NCBI RefSeq assembly: GCF_016920785.2
Contig: NW_024609880.1
Span: 60,091,292-60,155,291 of the forward strand
Direction of reading: 5' to 3'
DNA: 64,000 nucleotides
Origin: Ixodes scapularis
Taxonomy: Eukaryota > Arthropoda > Arachnida > Ixodida > Ixodidae
Shown in pieces: positions 1-10,499 of this stretch. The translations under genes were made by a program, and so were the position numbers. Position 1 is the first letter of the stretch. Every line of letters starts with the position of its first letter. The notes below the pieces were generated by a model. That model had not been told where the DNA came from, made no database searches, and saw nothing but the letters and a program-made list of their open reading frames with translations.

Positions 1-2422
1 CTGCGGCGAAGTTCTGCTCGAGGGAAGCCTCCAGTTGCTTCTAGGAAGAGGAATAAACGTGGCAAGAGGGGTAGCTGAACTTCAGAATGGCCGCACTGTG
101 GTCCTGATGACGAACTTCCGAAACGAAGCGCGACGCCTCACGAAAGGTGCAGCCGTTGGCCACGTCGAGGAACTCCGAAACTCCGCGGAAATCGCCGCCA
201 TTTCTGACGAATCCTCGCCACGTCAGCAAGACAGTACGTCGCCAGCGCAGCTCGACATTGACTCTAAGCTTCCGGGCCCAAAACGACGTCAGCTGATTAA
301 CCTCCTCGCCGAATACCGCGACTGCTTTGCGACGTCGTCGAAGGCGCGCCAAGCCGCCGTTGCGAAGCACGGTATCGTTACAGAGGACGACGCGCGCCCT
401 GTGCACCGATCTCCATACAGAGTCTCCGTCAAAGGAAGGCAGGTGATCCAGGAGCAAGTTCAAGAGATGCTGAACGACGACATAATTCAACCCTCAAGCA
501 GTCCTTGGGCCTCCCCAGTCGTACTGGTTAAGAAGAAAGACGACACACTTAGGTTTTGCGTGGACTACCGGCAGCTGAACGCAGTGACGAAGAAAGACGT
601 CTATCCACTCCCCCGCATCGGCGACACGTTAGACCGGCTGCGCCATTCTCGATACTTTTTATTGATGGACCTGAAGAGCGACTACTGGCAGATCGAAGTC
701 AACGAACGGGACCGAGAGAAGGCAGCCTTTGTCACACCGGATGGGCTGTTCGAGTTTAAGGTGATGCCCTTCGGACTATTCACGGCGCCAGCAACTTTCC
801 AGCGTGTCATGGACACCGTACTGACAGGACTGAAGTGGCAGAGCTGTTTCGTCTGCCTCGACGACGTCGTAGTGTTTTCCGGTGACTTCGACGAGCACTT
901 GCGACGACTCCGAGCTTTTCTCCAAGCCATACGGACCGCCGGACTCACCCTCAAGCCGTCAAAGTGTCGGTTCGCCTATGACGAACTGAAGTTCCTAGGT
1001 CAAGTGGTTAGTAACGATGGCATTCGTCAAGACCCAGAGAAGACTCGCGCCGTAGCAGCACTTCCAGATCCAGGAGACAAGAAGGCTGTGCGAAGCTTCC
1101 TTAAGCTATGTGCCTACTATCGGCGCTTCGTTCAAGATTTCGCAAGGATTTCTGCACCGCTCCAAAACCTCACGAAGGACGCCGAGAAGTTCGAATGGGC
1201 CAAGAAGCAGCAGCAGGCATTCGACGAGCTGAAACAACGGCTGCAGGCTTCTCCTGTTCTTGGACATTTCGACCAGGATGCGGAAACCGAGATTCACACG
1301 GACGCAAGTAACGCAGGACTTGGCGTGGTACTGGCTCAAGTAGAAGAAGTCACCGAGCGAGTCATCCCCTACGCAAGTCGGACATTGTCCAAGGCGGAGA
1401 CAAATTACTCCACGACTGAGAAAGAATGCCTTGCGGTCGTCTGGGCGATCACGAAATTCCGTCCGTACTTATACGGAAGCCCGTTCCGCGTAGTCACGGA
1501 CCACCACTCGCTCTAAAGGCTTGCGAACCTCAAGGACCCGTCAGGACGCCTTGCGCGTTTGAGTCTGCGACTACAAGAGTTCAACATGACCGTAGTCTAC
1601 AAGTCAGGCCGCAAGCAGTGCGACGCCGACTGCCTGTCCAGAGCTCCCGACGAAACACCTTCCGGCAGCAGCGACGACGATGACGACGAGTGTTTCCTGG
1701 GCGCAGTGAACACGGACGACATGGCCCGACGTCAGCGAGACAATCCTGAGCTGTGCGCACTAATAGAGCCCCTGGAAGGGCGTGGAAGTGGCATACCACG
1801 TGTTTTTTCACGAGCCCTACCGACCTTCGCCATTAGACAAGGTGTACACTACAAAGAGAACTTCATAAACAACAACTCGACGTGGCTGCTGGTAATCCCG
1901 ACCGACCTTCGAGAGGAGATCTTCCAAGCCTGCCACGACAACACGACGTCCGGACACCTTGGTTACAGCCGGACACTGGCCCGTATTCGTGAAAAGTATT
2001 ACTGGCCCAAGCTCCCCAAAACCGTCCACCTATACACACGATCATGCCATGAATGCCAGCGACGAAAGAAACCTCCGACGAGGCCGGCCGGACTCTTTCA
2101 GTCAATTCCTCCGCCAACTGCACCCTTCCAGCAGATCGGAATGGATCTACTTGGCCCTTTTCCGCCGTCGACGTCGGGAATTCGCTGGATCATCGTCGCC
2201 ACAGATTATCTCACGCGGTACGCCGAAACGAAAGTCCTTCCTTCCGGAACTGCTGTGGAAGTTGCCCAGTTTTTCATTGAATCCAGAGTCTTCCGGCACG
2301 GCGCTCCCAAAGTCCTGATCTCAGACCGTGGATCCTCGTTCATGGCCAAGCTGACAAAAGAAGTCATTCGTCTCAATCACACCAGTCATCGTCCCACCAC
2401 GGCGTACCACCCTCAGACCAAC

Positions 2423-2597
2423 GGGCTAACGAAAAGGCTCAACAAGACCATCGCGGACATGATTTCCATGTCCGCGATGGAAATCGCGGACATGGAAATC
2501 ACGTCCACGATTTCCATGTCCGCGATGTGTTGAGTCTTTTCGTTAGCCAAAGGGCTAACGAAAAGACTCAACAAGACCATCGCGGACATGATTTCCA
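2423..2597. repeat. Snap-back inverted duplication inside integrase
   Basis: The segment beginning GGGCTAACGAAAAG occurs at 2423-2469 and again in direct orientation at 2551-2597. Between them is an inverted copy at about 2504-2548, plus short alternating direct and inverted pieces of TTTCCATGTCCGCGATGG type. The original reading resumes unchanged after 2551, so the extra ~125 bp look like a template-switching insertion within a once-continuous integrase. Confidence 0.9.
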
Positions 2598-3208
2598 TAT
2601 ACGTTAACGTGGAGCACAAGACATGGGACAAGGTGTTGCCGTACGTCACCTTTGCCTATAATACGGCCGTGGAAGAGACCACTGGGGTTACACCCTTTCA
2701 ACTGGTTCATGGCGCAACGTAACGACAATGCTGGTCGCAATGTTACCCCACGAACCGGGTGTCGACGAAAGCGACGACGCCCAGGTGGTTGCCCAACGGG
2801 CAGAAGACGTCCGTCAGCTCACCAGACTCCGGAGTCAAGCCCTAGAACGTGTGGACACTGGCCGCTACAACCTTCGTCGCCGGGACGTCCACTTCCAGCC
2901 CGGAGACAGGGTGTGGGTGTGGACACCGATACGCCGCCGTGGTCTTAGCGAAAAACTCCTGAAGCGCTACTTTGGACCTTACAAAGTGCTTCGTCGGCTG
3001 GGGGTCTGAACTACGAGGTGATGCCCGACGGAGCAAGAACATCATCACGCCGCCCACTACGACCTGAAGTCGTCCACGTCGTTCGTCTAAAGCCATACTA
3101 TACGCTAGATAGGACTGGACCTTATGTGTACCAAAAGACTCCTTAGTCTTCCGTTTATTTTTATGTGCTTTGTTTTGTTTTGCGTTGCATCGGGGCGATG
3201 CACTTTTT

Positions 3209-3220
3209 AAAGGGGGAGAA
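3209..3220 (+). other. Polypurine tract of Ty3/gypsy element
   Basis: The purine run AAAGGGGGAGAA lies about 100 bp after the end of pol, where plus-strand priming sites of LTR retrotransposons are found. It marks the probable start of the 3' LTR. Confidence 0.7.
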
Positions 3221-3254
3221 TAATACCGCTCGCGCAGGCGGCCAAGCAGGCAAC

Positions 3255-3326
3255 GCGCGCGTGGCATAACGGTTATCGTGCCGACCTCCTATGCGAAAAG
3301 CCAGGGTTCGATTGCTGGGAGCGACG
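3255..3326 (+). repeat. tRNA-Arg-like sequence at start of LTR
   Basis: An A-box-like TGGCATAACGG (3262-3272) and a B-box-like GGGTTCGATTGC (3304-3315) are spaced as in a tRNA. The intervening CCGACCTCCTATGCG resembles a CCT-anticodon arm. The acceptor stem does not close, so this is a tRNA-derived or tRNA-mimicking piece, not a functional tRNA gene. Confidence 0.5.
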
Positions 3327-3449
3327 CATCTTTTGTTATTCCTTCATTTTAGTTTTCTGGTAGATTCGAGAATCATGTTTGGCGTGTTCGAGGTCCGAAT
3401 GTTCTTCGCGTCGAACATTCTACGCCGATTATTCCAGAAGCTCACGCAT

Positions 3450-3782
3450 GTACTGTCGTGAGCAAAAGTCTGGACAACACGGGAGCGCCGACCGAATTGC
3501 ATCGCCGCGCTCCCTGACGGCGCGGCCCCTGGCGCCGAGACCAGCGCACGCGAGTCCTTTCTTATCTGCTGGCCCACTCGTTCGCTCGCTTCAACGCGAT
3601 GCGCTCCTGAGCGATTAAATGGGCGCTAGGTGCCGCCCGGGAACTAAGATTCCGAGAGCCTCGCTCACCGCTCTGGACGAGCTCGCGTGCTCCGCGGCAC
3701 CAGGCACCGCGCCGTTACGGAGCGCGGCGATGCAATTTGGTCGGCGCTCCCGTGTTTTCCAGACTTTTGCTCACGACAGTAC
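3450..3782. repeat. Long inverted repeat inside the LTR
   Basis: Left arm from 3450 (GTACTGTCGTGAGCAAAAGT) is matched in reverse complement by a right arm ending at 3782. About 77 bp per arm match very closely, and weaker pairing extends inward to about 110 bp per arm. The spacer is roughly 110-180 bp. Confidence 0.85.
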
Positions 3783-4035
3783 ATAAGGGGCGCCGCTTGC
3801 CGAATCGGACTCAGTCTCGCCAAAACGTTCGATCCTGCTGTTACGCCGCCATCGACGCCCGCGACGCTCTATTGTTATCTTCTGTTCCCTTTTTTTTGGG
3901 CACAAGTTCGCCCCATTAAACGTTTCAGTTATTTCCGTTATTTTCTTTGTTTCACTTGTCATTCGTGACAATATCAGAGGTCATCCCGTGATCGGGGAAC
4001 TCGTAACGGCGTGGAACTCGTACCGGCGTTCGGGT

Positions 4036-5030
4036 TGGCTTTTGTTAATTTTTTAAATATTTGTAGCAGGATGCGCCTCCAAAACTTCAGTTGCGTAATT
4101 TATAAGAGGTAATATTCGGTTTCCTACTTGTTACCAATTGTAACAAGTAGAAAAACAAATGCGTGATATTGGACTTAGTGCTCTCTGTTTAAGAAAATAG
4201 GGTGGGAATGGCTGACGAGTAAACCAATTTGACTGCACCCTAAAGGGAACGTGGTGCACTTAATGCGCAGAAAGCAGCACGCAATTGGAACATTACGGAA
4301 GCTATAAAAACATAATTAAAAACTTTTTACAGCAGCATAGTTGATGTGCGCTAGGTTTTCAATGGCTCCATTGCAGAGCCTGCCGGTGTTTTCTTAAAGT
4401 TAACACATTTTTTTTCCTCTATGTATACATACTTCAAATCAGCTTTTTACCAAGTGCGCCTCTCTCTTTACAAGATTTCAACGGTAAACAAAAAAGAAAG
4501 AAATCTTCGAAATTGAAAGAATAAATACAAGAAGGTTTTCGCAAAAGAGTGCTTCTGGTGCGCACCTGAGTTCATCAGTACGAAGATAAAGGGGTACACC
4601 GGCACCGCTATGAGCATGAAATCATAGTCATTCCTCATTGAGAACGCAAAAAAGAACGTCAGATCATCGTCCTTCACTCAATCAAGACGTGAAGTGAAAT
4701 TTCTCGGGCTAGAACTTCAAAGATTCTGCAACTCCCCGTAAAAATTAGACAGTCATCGATCCCTGAGAAATTGAACAAACATGGACCATCGGCGCTGGTG
4801 CCCGACGGCATCTGATTATGTAAACAAAAATTTGCGCTTTGCTCGAGATCACCACGATAAGGAGGTGTTGAAAAGGCAAGGGTGGAGGATGGGGCCTCAC
4901 CCCTACCTTTTCAACACCTCCACCCCCCCCCCCCCCCCCCCCTGCGCGGAACGACCCAGCTGGCCAAGCCCAACGAACTGGTAAGATAACCTTCAAGAGT
5001 ACAAAGGACGCGTTACCCTTCATGCTATTT
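4036..5030. other. No gene recognised; hairpin and poly-C tract
   Basis: AT-rich non-coding DNA. The only structures seen are an inverted repeat at 4861-4921 (27-bp arms around a 6-bp centre) abutting a run of 20 C at 4923-4942. Short open frames here have no recognisable motif. Confidence 0.6.
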
Positions 5031-5039
5031 GTAATATTA

Positions 5040-5880
5040 ACACTGTCATCTAATTTCCCCCGAAATAATTACACTGCTACACTAGACAAAAAAATCCAAC
5101 ATACAAAAGGCAAGAGTCAAAAGGATTATAAACGCAGGAACGCCTTGGCTATGTCAGAGATAGATGACTGTGGCATACAGATGTCTAATGACTTAAGTTT
5201 AATGATTTCTCTTACAACTCCTTTAGCATCATTGACCTCTTTGTGAACCATTTCTATCTCCGACCACTGTGCCATGCAGTTGCTGCATTCCTGTATATGC
5301 GTTTTCTTATCAGAAACGGCCGCTTTGATTTTTACGTTTCGTTTATGCTCAGTTAGTCTATCAATCAAACATCCGGAAGTTTGCCCACATACTTTAACCC
5401 AGACGCTAAAGGTATCTCATACACGACTCCTTCCTCACAAGGTACCAATTTTTTTTTTGTGGGCTTTCTGGCACCCTTTCATTTCTTTTTGAAATGAGGT
5501 AATGTTGCCCAACTTGAAATTCCCATTGAACACCGCTTTTACACCAAAGTTCTTAGGATCATCTTTTATATTGTGAGAAATCGCGCGGAAATATGACATT
5601 ACTGCAAACATTTTTGTTCGATCTTTCTTCTCTCCCTTCCCTTGCCCTGCTACCTATAGTCACTTGCCTCCTAAACACAGATATTCAATATCCCGCGCTG
5701 CTTAACCTCTTGCACTGCTCTTTGACTGTCTTCGCAATGGAATGAACACAAGATTTGCTTAAAGCATTAGTGAGCGGTGAATTAATAATAGCCGCTTTTA
5801 AAATCTCCGCCTGGCAACTCTTTCTTTGAGAGGACCGGTCTTAGATTTGCTTTTCATATTCCCAACTTTTGGATTTATTT
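5040..5880 (-). pseudogene. Penelope-like element fragment (GIY-YIG endonuclease region)
   Basis: Read on the minus strand, positions about 5450 down to 5126 encode a GIY-YIG-type module. A segment like LVPCEEGVVYEIPL precedes CGQTSGCLIDRLTEH and then a CSNC pair. This order (VVY-IPL, then the G-T-G/S-C-L-DRL-EH block and a Cys pair) is characteristic of the C-terminal endonuclease of Penelope-like retroelements. The continuous frame is only 5126-5368, and upstream sequence to about 5880 reads as decayed linker with stops. No reverse transcriptase domain is seen, so this is a 5'-truncated dead copy. Confidence 0.72.
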
Positions 5881-5888
5881 CCTCATAT

Positions 5889-6030
5889 TCCAAGCTGTTG
5901 TACCTCGGTCACTTTGCAGATTGTGACATGAAAGCGGTGTAATATTTTATTTTGTCGTATAAACTAGATCGGGGATGCGGGCGCCTTAGCTGTTTTTCAC
6001 GAGTTTCTCGCGCTCCGTGCCAGATATAAT
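5889..6030 (+). repeat. Dispersed repeat, copy 1
   Basis: About 130 bp starting at GTACCTCGGTCACTTTGCA is also present in diverged form at 11625-11757. Both copies contain GACATGAAAG and GCCTTAGCTGTTTT in the same order. Family unknown. Confidence 0.65.
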
Positions 6031-9000
6031 TTTATTTAGAGGTTCCTGTAGCATCGGTTTAATTCTACATATTGTTTACTCAGTGCATATCTCAGAGCTA
6101 TCTGAAATTGAAGGTAGTTAGTTAATAGTAGTGCGCATCAATATTTTGTGAGTTGAAAGGCAACATATCATTTGGAAGTAAAGGCGAAAAATCTTCATCA
6201 TGTGCTAACATTTATGAAACCTCAATTTAGGACAGGCTTGACGTTAGAATATTTACATAAGGCTCGTGTTACACAAGTTTTTTTTAATGTCACACCAATG
6301 AAACACGTAGTTAGAATCGGAAGACACGTTCATTAGCTTATTACACCTTCGGTGCATACAGGGTGTAATTTTCGTTCAAACATGGTTATATGTAAAACAA
6401 GAATGAAAAAGAAACGCCTTCAAAGATAGGCTATGGTGGTCTGTGCAGGTGAGTTACAGACCTGGGGGAATAATGTAATGGGCTAATCTATACGGTAAGT
6501 TATATGATTACGTAATATTTGTTCAATTCTTTTCAATTACTAAAAATAAACGTATATTACTCAGTGTCATCAAAACCATAAAATCCTACAATTTAATAAA
6601 TATCTGTTTTACATTGTAAGCGTTGTGGTCTGCTAAGGTTTTCACTCGCTCAACGGGCGCAACGCTGCCGGTCCGATAACGGGGAAGAAAAGATTATCAT
6701 CCGCATGTTCGGACGGCCATCCTTGCGTGTGTTGCACGAGTGGAAAATTTAGCGGAACCACTCGCGTACCACGTTCTTCGAATATTTCTCAAGTTGGCTG
6801 ATGTAGTGGTTTTCCATGCCGCTGAGAAAGAGTCTACTTTGAACACTATGTTTATTTTCTCTAATAAAAAGTCAATTACCAAGAACATTAATTATTAAAC
6901 TTCTCGTTGGGATTACCCACCTATAGTGTGTCCCTCTTGTGATGTAAGTCGCCTGCCCAAGCCGCAGTGGTTTATATTTTTAAGGGATACTAAAACAAAT
7001 TTCGGCGCTCATTTTTTCGGCTATATGTGTTCAAAGTAGCAGTATCACATCGAACACTCCAATATCTTGTTAAGAAAATTCACGAAAAGGATTTTTAAAA
7101 CGAATTAAACGATTAGCAAGGAGCACCTGGTGGATGTCGCTAACGCCTCGATTGTAATACCCGTCTAGAAACGCTGAGAAGTAGTGACGGTAACTGTCTC
7201 GCCTCCGGCCATGACGAGAGAAGAGGGCAAGGAGGAACTCCCCTCTTCCCGAGAATCTCTTTTCTGTGACCCAGAAGTCGCTATTGTCCCTCTAGTCTAG
7301 AAGATTATAGATTAACCCGTCATTCTAAATTTGTACAAATGCAGCCGCTTCGGGTACTGGAACGACTAGGCCATCCTCTTGACGTCAGCCTCGCCGTAAC
7401 TTTACTCGTCCCGAGACGAACTACGTCACGATTGCGTTGGATGTCACGTGGTCTCCGCTGGCTGTTCTCCGAGCGCTTGCCAGACTGGGCCGTTTATAAC
7501 GAAAAGTACTGTCACCAGGCTGAAAACACAAACCTGAGAGTGTCATTTAAGGATATTGTGGGTCATATTCAACCTACTTTTAGACACGACGTGTACATTT
7601 CAAATTTCGTTGAAGTATCGCTTTAAGGCTCATATTTAATATATATTTTCGAATTAAAATCACACACTGTATATTACGAGCCTCTTAGGAAACAAAAACG
7701 AGTGATTTTGCTATCAGCGCAATCGAATTTCCATTAGCTCTTTCAGGTCTGGCTAATATTTGAAAGAACCACGAAGAGGTTGCTCCACCTTTAGTGCAGT
7801 TTACACTGACCGTGATTGACAAGTGAAATTACACTGACCGTGATTGACAAGGTTATTAGGTTGCACCTGAACCTTTGTTCAGGTGCAAACTAATAACCTT
7901 CCAAGAACCAAAATGGGAAAGAAAAAAATTTCCGAACAATTAAAATAACATAAGACACGCATTTGTTCAACAGATTAAGTCATAGAGTGCTTCACCAATA
8001 AATCCCTTAATTATTTTATTTTTCTTAAGAGTTGAGGCTTGACAGACCCAGAGCTACGAAATAAGAATAAATGCCGGCTGGCCAGGTCACTAGTGCATAA
8101 CACCAGGTGGAAATAGATATTTTGACTGAATTTGAATGCGACTAGGGAACGGCACAAAAGCATTTGTAATAAAATTTGAAAACGTGTACCCACTCGTCAA
8201 CAGTGAACCGAATTGAGAATTCAAATTTCATTAAACACTGGGGTACAGAGTTTAAAGGAATGCAAAGTACAAAATTATAAAAGTTTCTATAATTAGTTTT
8301 TTTGGCAACCAAGCGTTCTTGCTTACAGTGCAGAAAAAAAAAACGCTGCAGATTTTACGGCTGGACAGAGAACAACCAGAAATGTCGCCTATACAAGTTT
8401 GCGAAAGAGACTCCCTTTAGATAGAATTTAGGATCATGACCGCGATTGGCGCAAAAGATGCGTTTAACATTTTTTTTTATTTGAAATAAGTATCTGCCTG
8501 GTGCGAACACAGCGCATCTACAGTCGTTTCCGGTAAACCTGACCTGTAAATTAGCACGCTCCTCACATTCCGTACATCTCAAAAGAATTCACTTCCCAAA
8601 GCCATGCAACGGACGCTTGTATAGTCGCCATTGTTTATTTTTCTTTCTTCGTCTATTCATGGCGTGCGAGATCGTCGGCCTCATATTTACGTGTATGCGG
8701 AACGCGCAAATTAAAGAAACAAAACAAAAACAAATATAGTTGCAGAAAACAGAGGTTGAAGCGAGTAACCTTTCTAACAAAGACAGAGTAACAAAAGCCT
8801 AATAATTAGGGCCGCACGTGTTTAACAGAAGTCAGTATCGCTGCAATCCGCACAAAACACCTAGGTGTAGCGGTTAAACATTCACTCACATACTGCGCAC
8901 GTGCGTACTTCTAGAGGGTTGAAAGGCGGTACGTGTGAATGTCACTGAAACGGGTTTCGTGAAAACCAGGTGAACTTCTGATATGTGCTGAATAGGAAAG

Positions 9001-9230
9001 GCACTGAGAGGTTGCAATGCTCTGTAAATTAAAAAAGACATATACATCAAACTAGCAGGTCTTATGCCGTTGCACTCCGTGTGCATAGCGATAAACAAGG
9101 CCAGACGCTTAAACCCTTGACAGATTTACTCGTGTGGAATTCCACGACAACACATTTTTCTAGTCAATGTTGCTATCGAATAACCTGTTTGCGTCTCAGT
9201 GACGGTCATGGAAAGGAGTTTGTATTTTGT
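6031..9230. other. No gene recognised
   Basis: AT-rich intergenic DNA upstream of cuticle gene A. It contains a 28-bp-period direct duplication (about 7801-7850) running into a hairpin (7849-7900). Open frames such as 7339-7626 show no family motif and are probably chance. Confidence 0.55.
7849..7900. repeat. Near-perfect hairpin
   Basis: The stretch beginning AAGGTTATTAGGTTGCACCT and ending with its near-exact reverse complement forms arms of about 24 bp with almost no loop. It immediately follows a tandem duplication of ACACTGACCGTGATTGACAA. Confidence 0.9.
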
Positions 9231-9260
9231 TGGAGAGGAGATTTAATGGAATGCTTAGAG

Positions 9261-9268
9261 TATATAAA
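9261..9268 (+). promoter_or_regulatory. TATA box of cuticle gene A
   Basis: TATATAAA lies 69 bp upstream of the ATG. Paralogues C and D have the same octamer 68 bp upstream of their ATGs, which supports both the promoter and the chosen start codon. Confidence 0.8.
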
Positions 9269-9329
9269 GCTCCTGTGTCAAGCATGTCACTATCCATTCT
9301 AATTCTCAGAAAGAGGAATAGCATTCATC

Positions 9330-10448
9330 ATGATCTCTAAGGTGGGCATTGATGTTTGAGACTTCTAGATTTGTAGATAAGTGTACTTACTTTCTAATAA
9401 TCAATGAGCGTACGTCATGCTGGCAATGAAGCGTAATAGTTTACCACATACTCTGTACTATATTAAATTAAAGGTAAGATATCTGTAACAAATAATATTG
9501 AGATAGTTTTTATTTTGTGTCTTTGAGGTAGGGGATGTGACGCCAGCATTCTTCGGAAATGTTGTTCATAAAATCTTCTCTTTGTCTGTTTAGGTTCTCC
9601 TGTGCTGCTTCTTCGCCTTCGCGGCTTCCCAGGTTGTTGTACACAACGTAAGTTTTAGATCGTGTAGCCGTTTTTTTTTTGTTGTTTTTTTGTGGGGAGG
9701 GGTAGCGGGGGGGGGGGGGGAGAGGGAGGTTGACGATGGCTTACCTTAGTCAGCGTCATCTGGTTTGCAGAAGGGAGGTTTTAGCACTAATAAATTCAGT
9801 AAACATCTTATAATTCAGCGATTGCACGTTTCCATAACGAAAAGTGACCTCAGAATGCTCCACTACATATTAAACGGATATTTAACGCCACAAAAGACGG
9901 CTCTTATTGCACTAACGTGTTCAAAGACCACTTTACTCAAAGTACTGTCGTACTCTCTAATGAATGAATTAGATCACATTATTGATAGCCTGCCTAGGTA
10001 GGTAAGACACTTTATAAGTACACCGTGTTACGTCTTCTTTGTGCAGCCACCACAACCCTACAGCTTCGGCTACGACAACACTGACGAGTTCGGAACCCGC
10101 ATGACCCGCCAGGAGACCGGTGATGAATTCAACAACAAGGTTGGCTCGTACAGCTACGTCGACGCTCTCGGCGTCGCCCGTACCGTCAACTACGTAGCCG
10201 ACGCCGCTGGCTTCCGCGTCAATGTCGATACCAACGAGCCAGGCACCAAGACTTCCACCCCAGCCCATGCTCAGTTCCTTTCCTCAGCTGTCGAGGGTCC
10301 ACACCCAGTCCTGGTAAACACCGCCCACACTGCTCCAGTCGCCGTCCGCGCAGTCCACGGAGCCGCAGTGGTCCACGCAGCTCCCTTCGCCTACGCTCGG
10401 CACGCTGCTCCACTCGCCTACAACTTCGGCCGCGCCAGGCTTGTTTAA
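9330..10448 (+). CDS. Cuticle protein A (RR / chitin_bind_4), 3 exons
   Basis: Secreted structural cuticle protein expected to bind chitin through the Rebers-Riddiford domain. Exon 1 is 9330-9341 (MISK), exon 2 is 9594-9647 (18 codons, hydrophobic signal core VLLCCFFAFAAS), and exon 3 is 10047-10448. All introns are phase 0 with GT-AG ends. The protein is about 155 residues. The RR domain starts at PQPYSFGYDN and includes DEFGTRMTRQETGDEFNNK, then GSYSYVDALG and RTVNYVADAAGF. A tail rich in Ala, Val and His follows, as in many cuticular proteins. Unlike paralogues C and D it lacks the VVVKAVHPAP decapeptide array. TATA box at 9261 and AATAAA at 10486 frame the gene. Intact. The exact cuticle layer or stage cannot be told. 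Confidence 0.92.
9706..9720 (+). repeat. Poly-G tract in intron 2 of gene A
   Basis: A run of about 14-15 G, flanked by G-rich sequence, sits inside the 399-bp intron. It is likely length-variable. Confidence 0.8.
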
Positions 10449-10485
10449 AGGACATTGCTATCTGTGTTTGAACTTCTGTGTGTAA

Positions 10486-10491
10486 AATAAA
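10486..10491 (+). terminator. Polyadenylation signal of gene A
   Basis: AATAAA 38 bp after the stop codon of cuticle gene A. Confidence 0.8.
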
Positions 10492-10499
10492 CCTTCTTC

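Larger units (their letters stand above)
1..3220 (+). pseudogene. Ty3/gypsy retrotransposon pol, 3' part (RT-RNase H-integrase), broken
   Basis: This is the remnant of a polyprotein that would copy element RNA into DNA and integrate it. The part upstream of position 1 lies outside the window. Reading in frame from position 35: a reverse transcriptase with the VDYR-QLN region near 560 and the active-site box CLDD-VVVFS near 853-880, then RNase H with HTDAS near 1295-1310. After that comes an integrase with an H-x6-H / CxxC zinc site (about 1940-2060) and DDE core residues near 2143 (MDLLGP) and 2325 (SDRG). A chromodomain-free C-terminal tail follows to about 3100. Breaks: an in-frame TAA at 1514-1516 in RNase H; the third integrase acidic residue replaced by lysine at 2432-2434; an inverted duplication at 2423-2597; and single-base frameshifts near 2711 and near 3002. 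The element is not autonomous. No env-like gene is visible. Confidence 0.93.
3221..4035 (+). mobile_element. Probable 3' LTR of the Ty3/gypsy element
   Basis: GC-rich, non-coding sequence immediately after the polypurine tract, giving way to AT-rich sequence near 4035. It holds a tRNA-like stretch, a long internal inverted repeat and a pyrimidine-rich end. The right boundary is estimated from the composition change only. The matching 5' LTR is outside the window, so the LTR identity cannot be proven here. Confidence 0.5.

Noticed and set aside
3255..3326. Functional tRNA-Arg gene
   Set aside because: A and B boxes are present but the acceptor stem does not pair and the sequence lies inside an LTR.
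7339..7626. 95-codon open frame near gene A
   Set aside because: No domain, no promoter with consistent spacing, no paralogue in the window.
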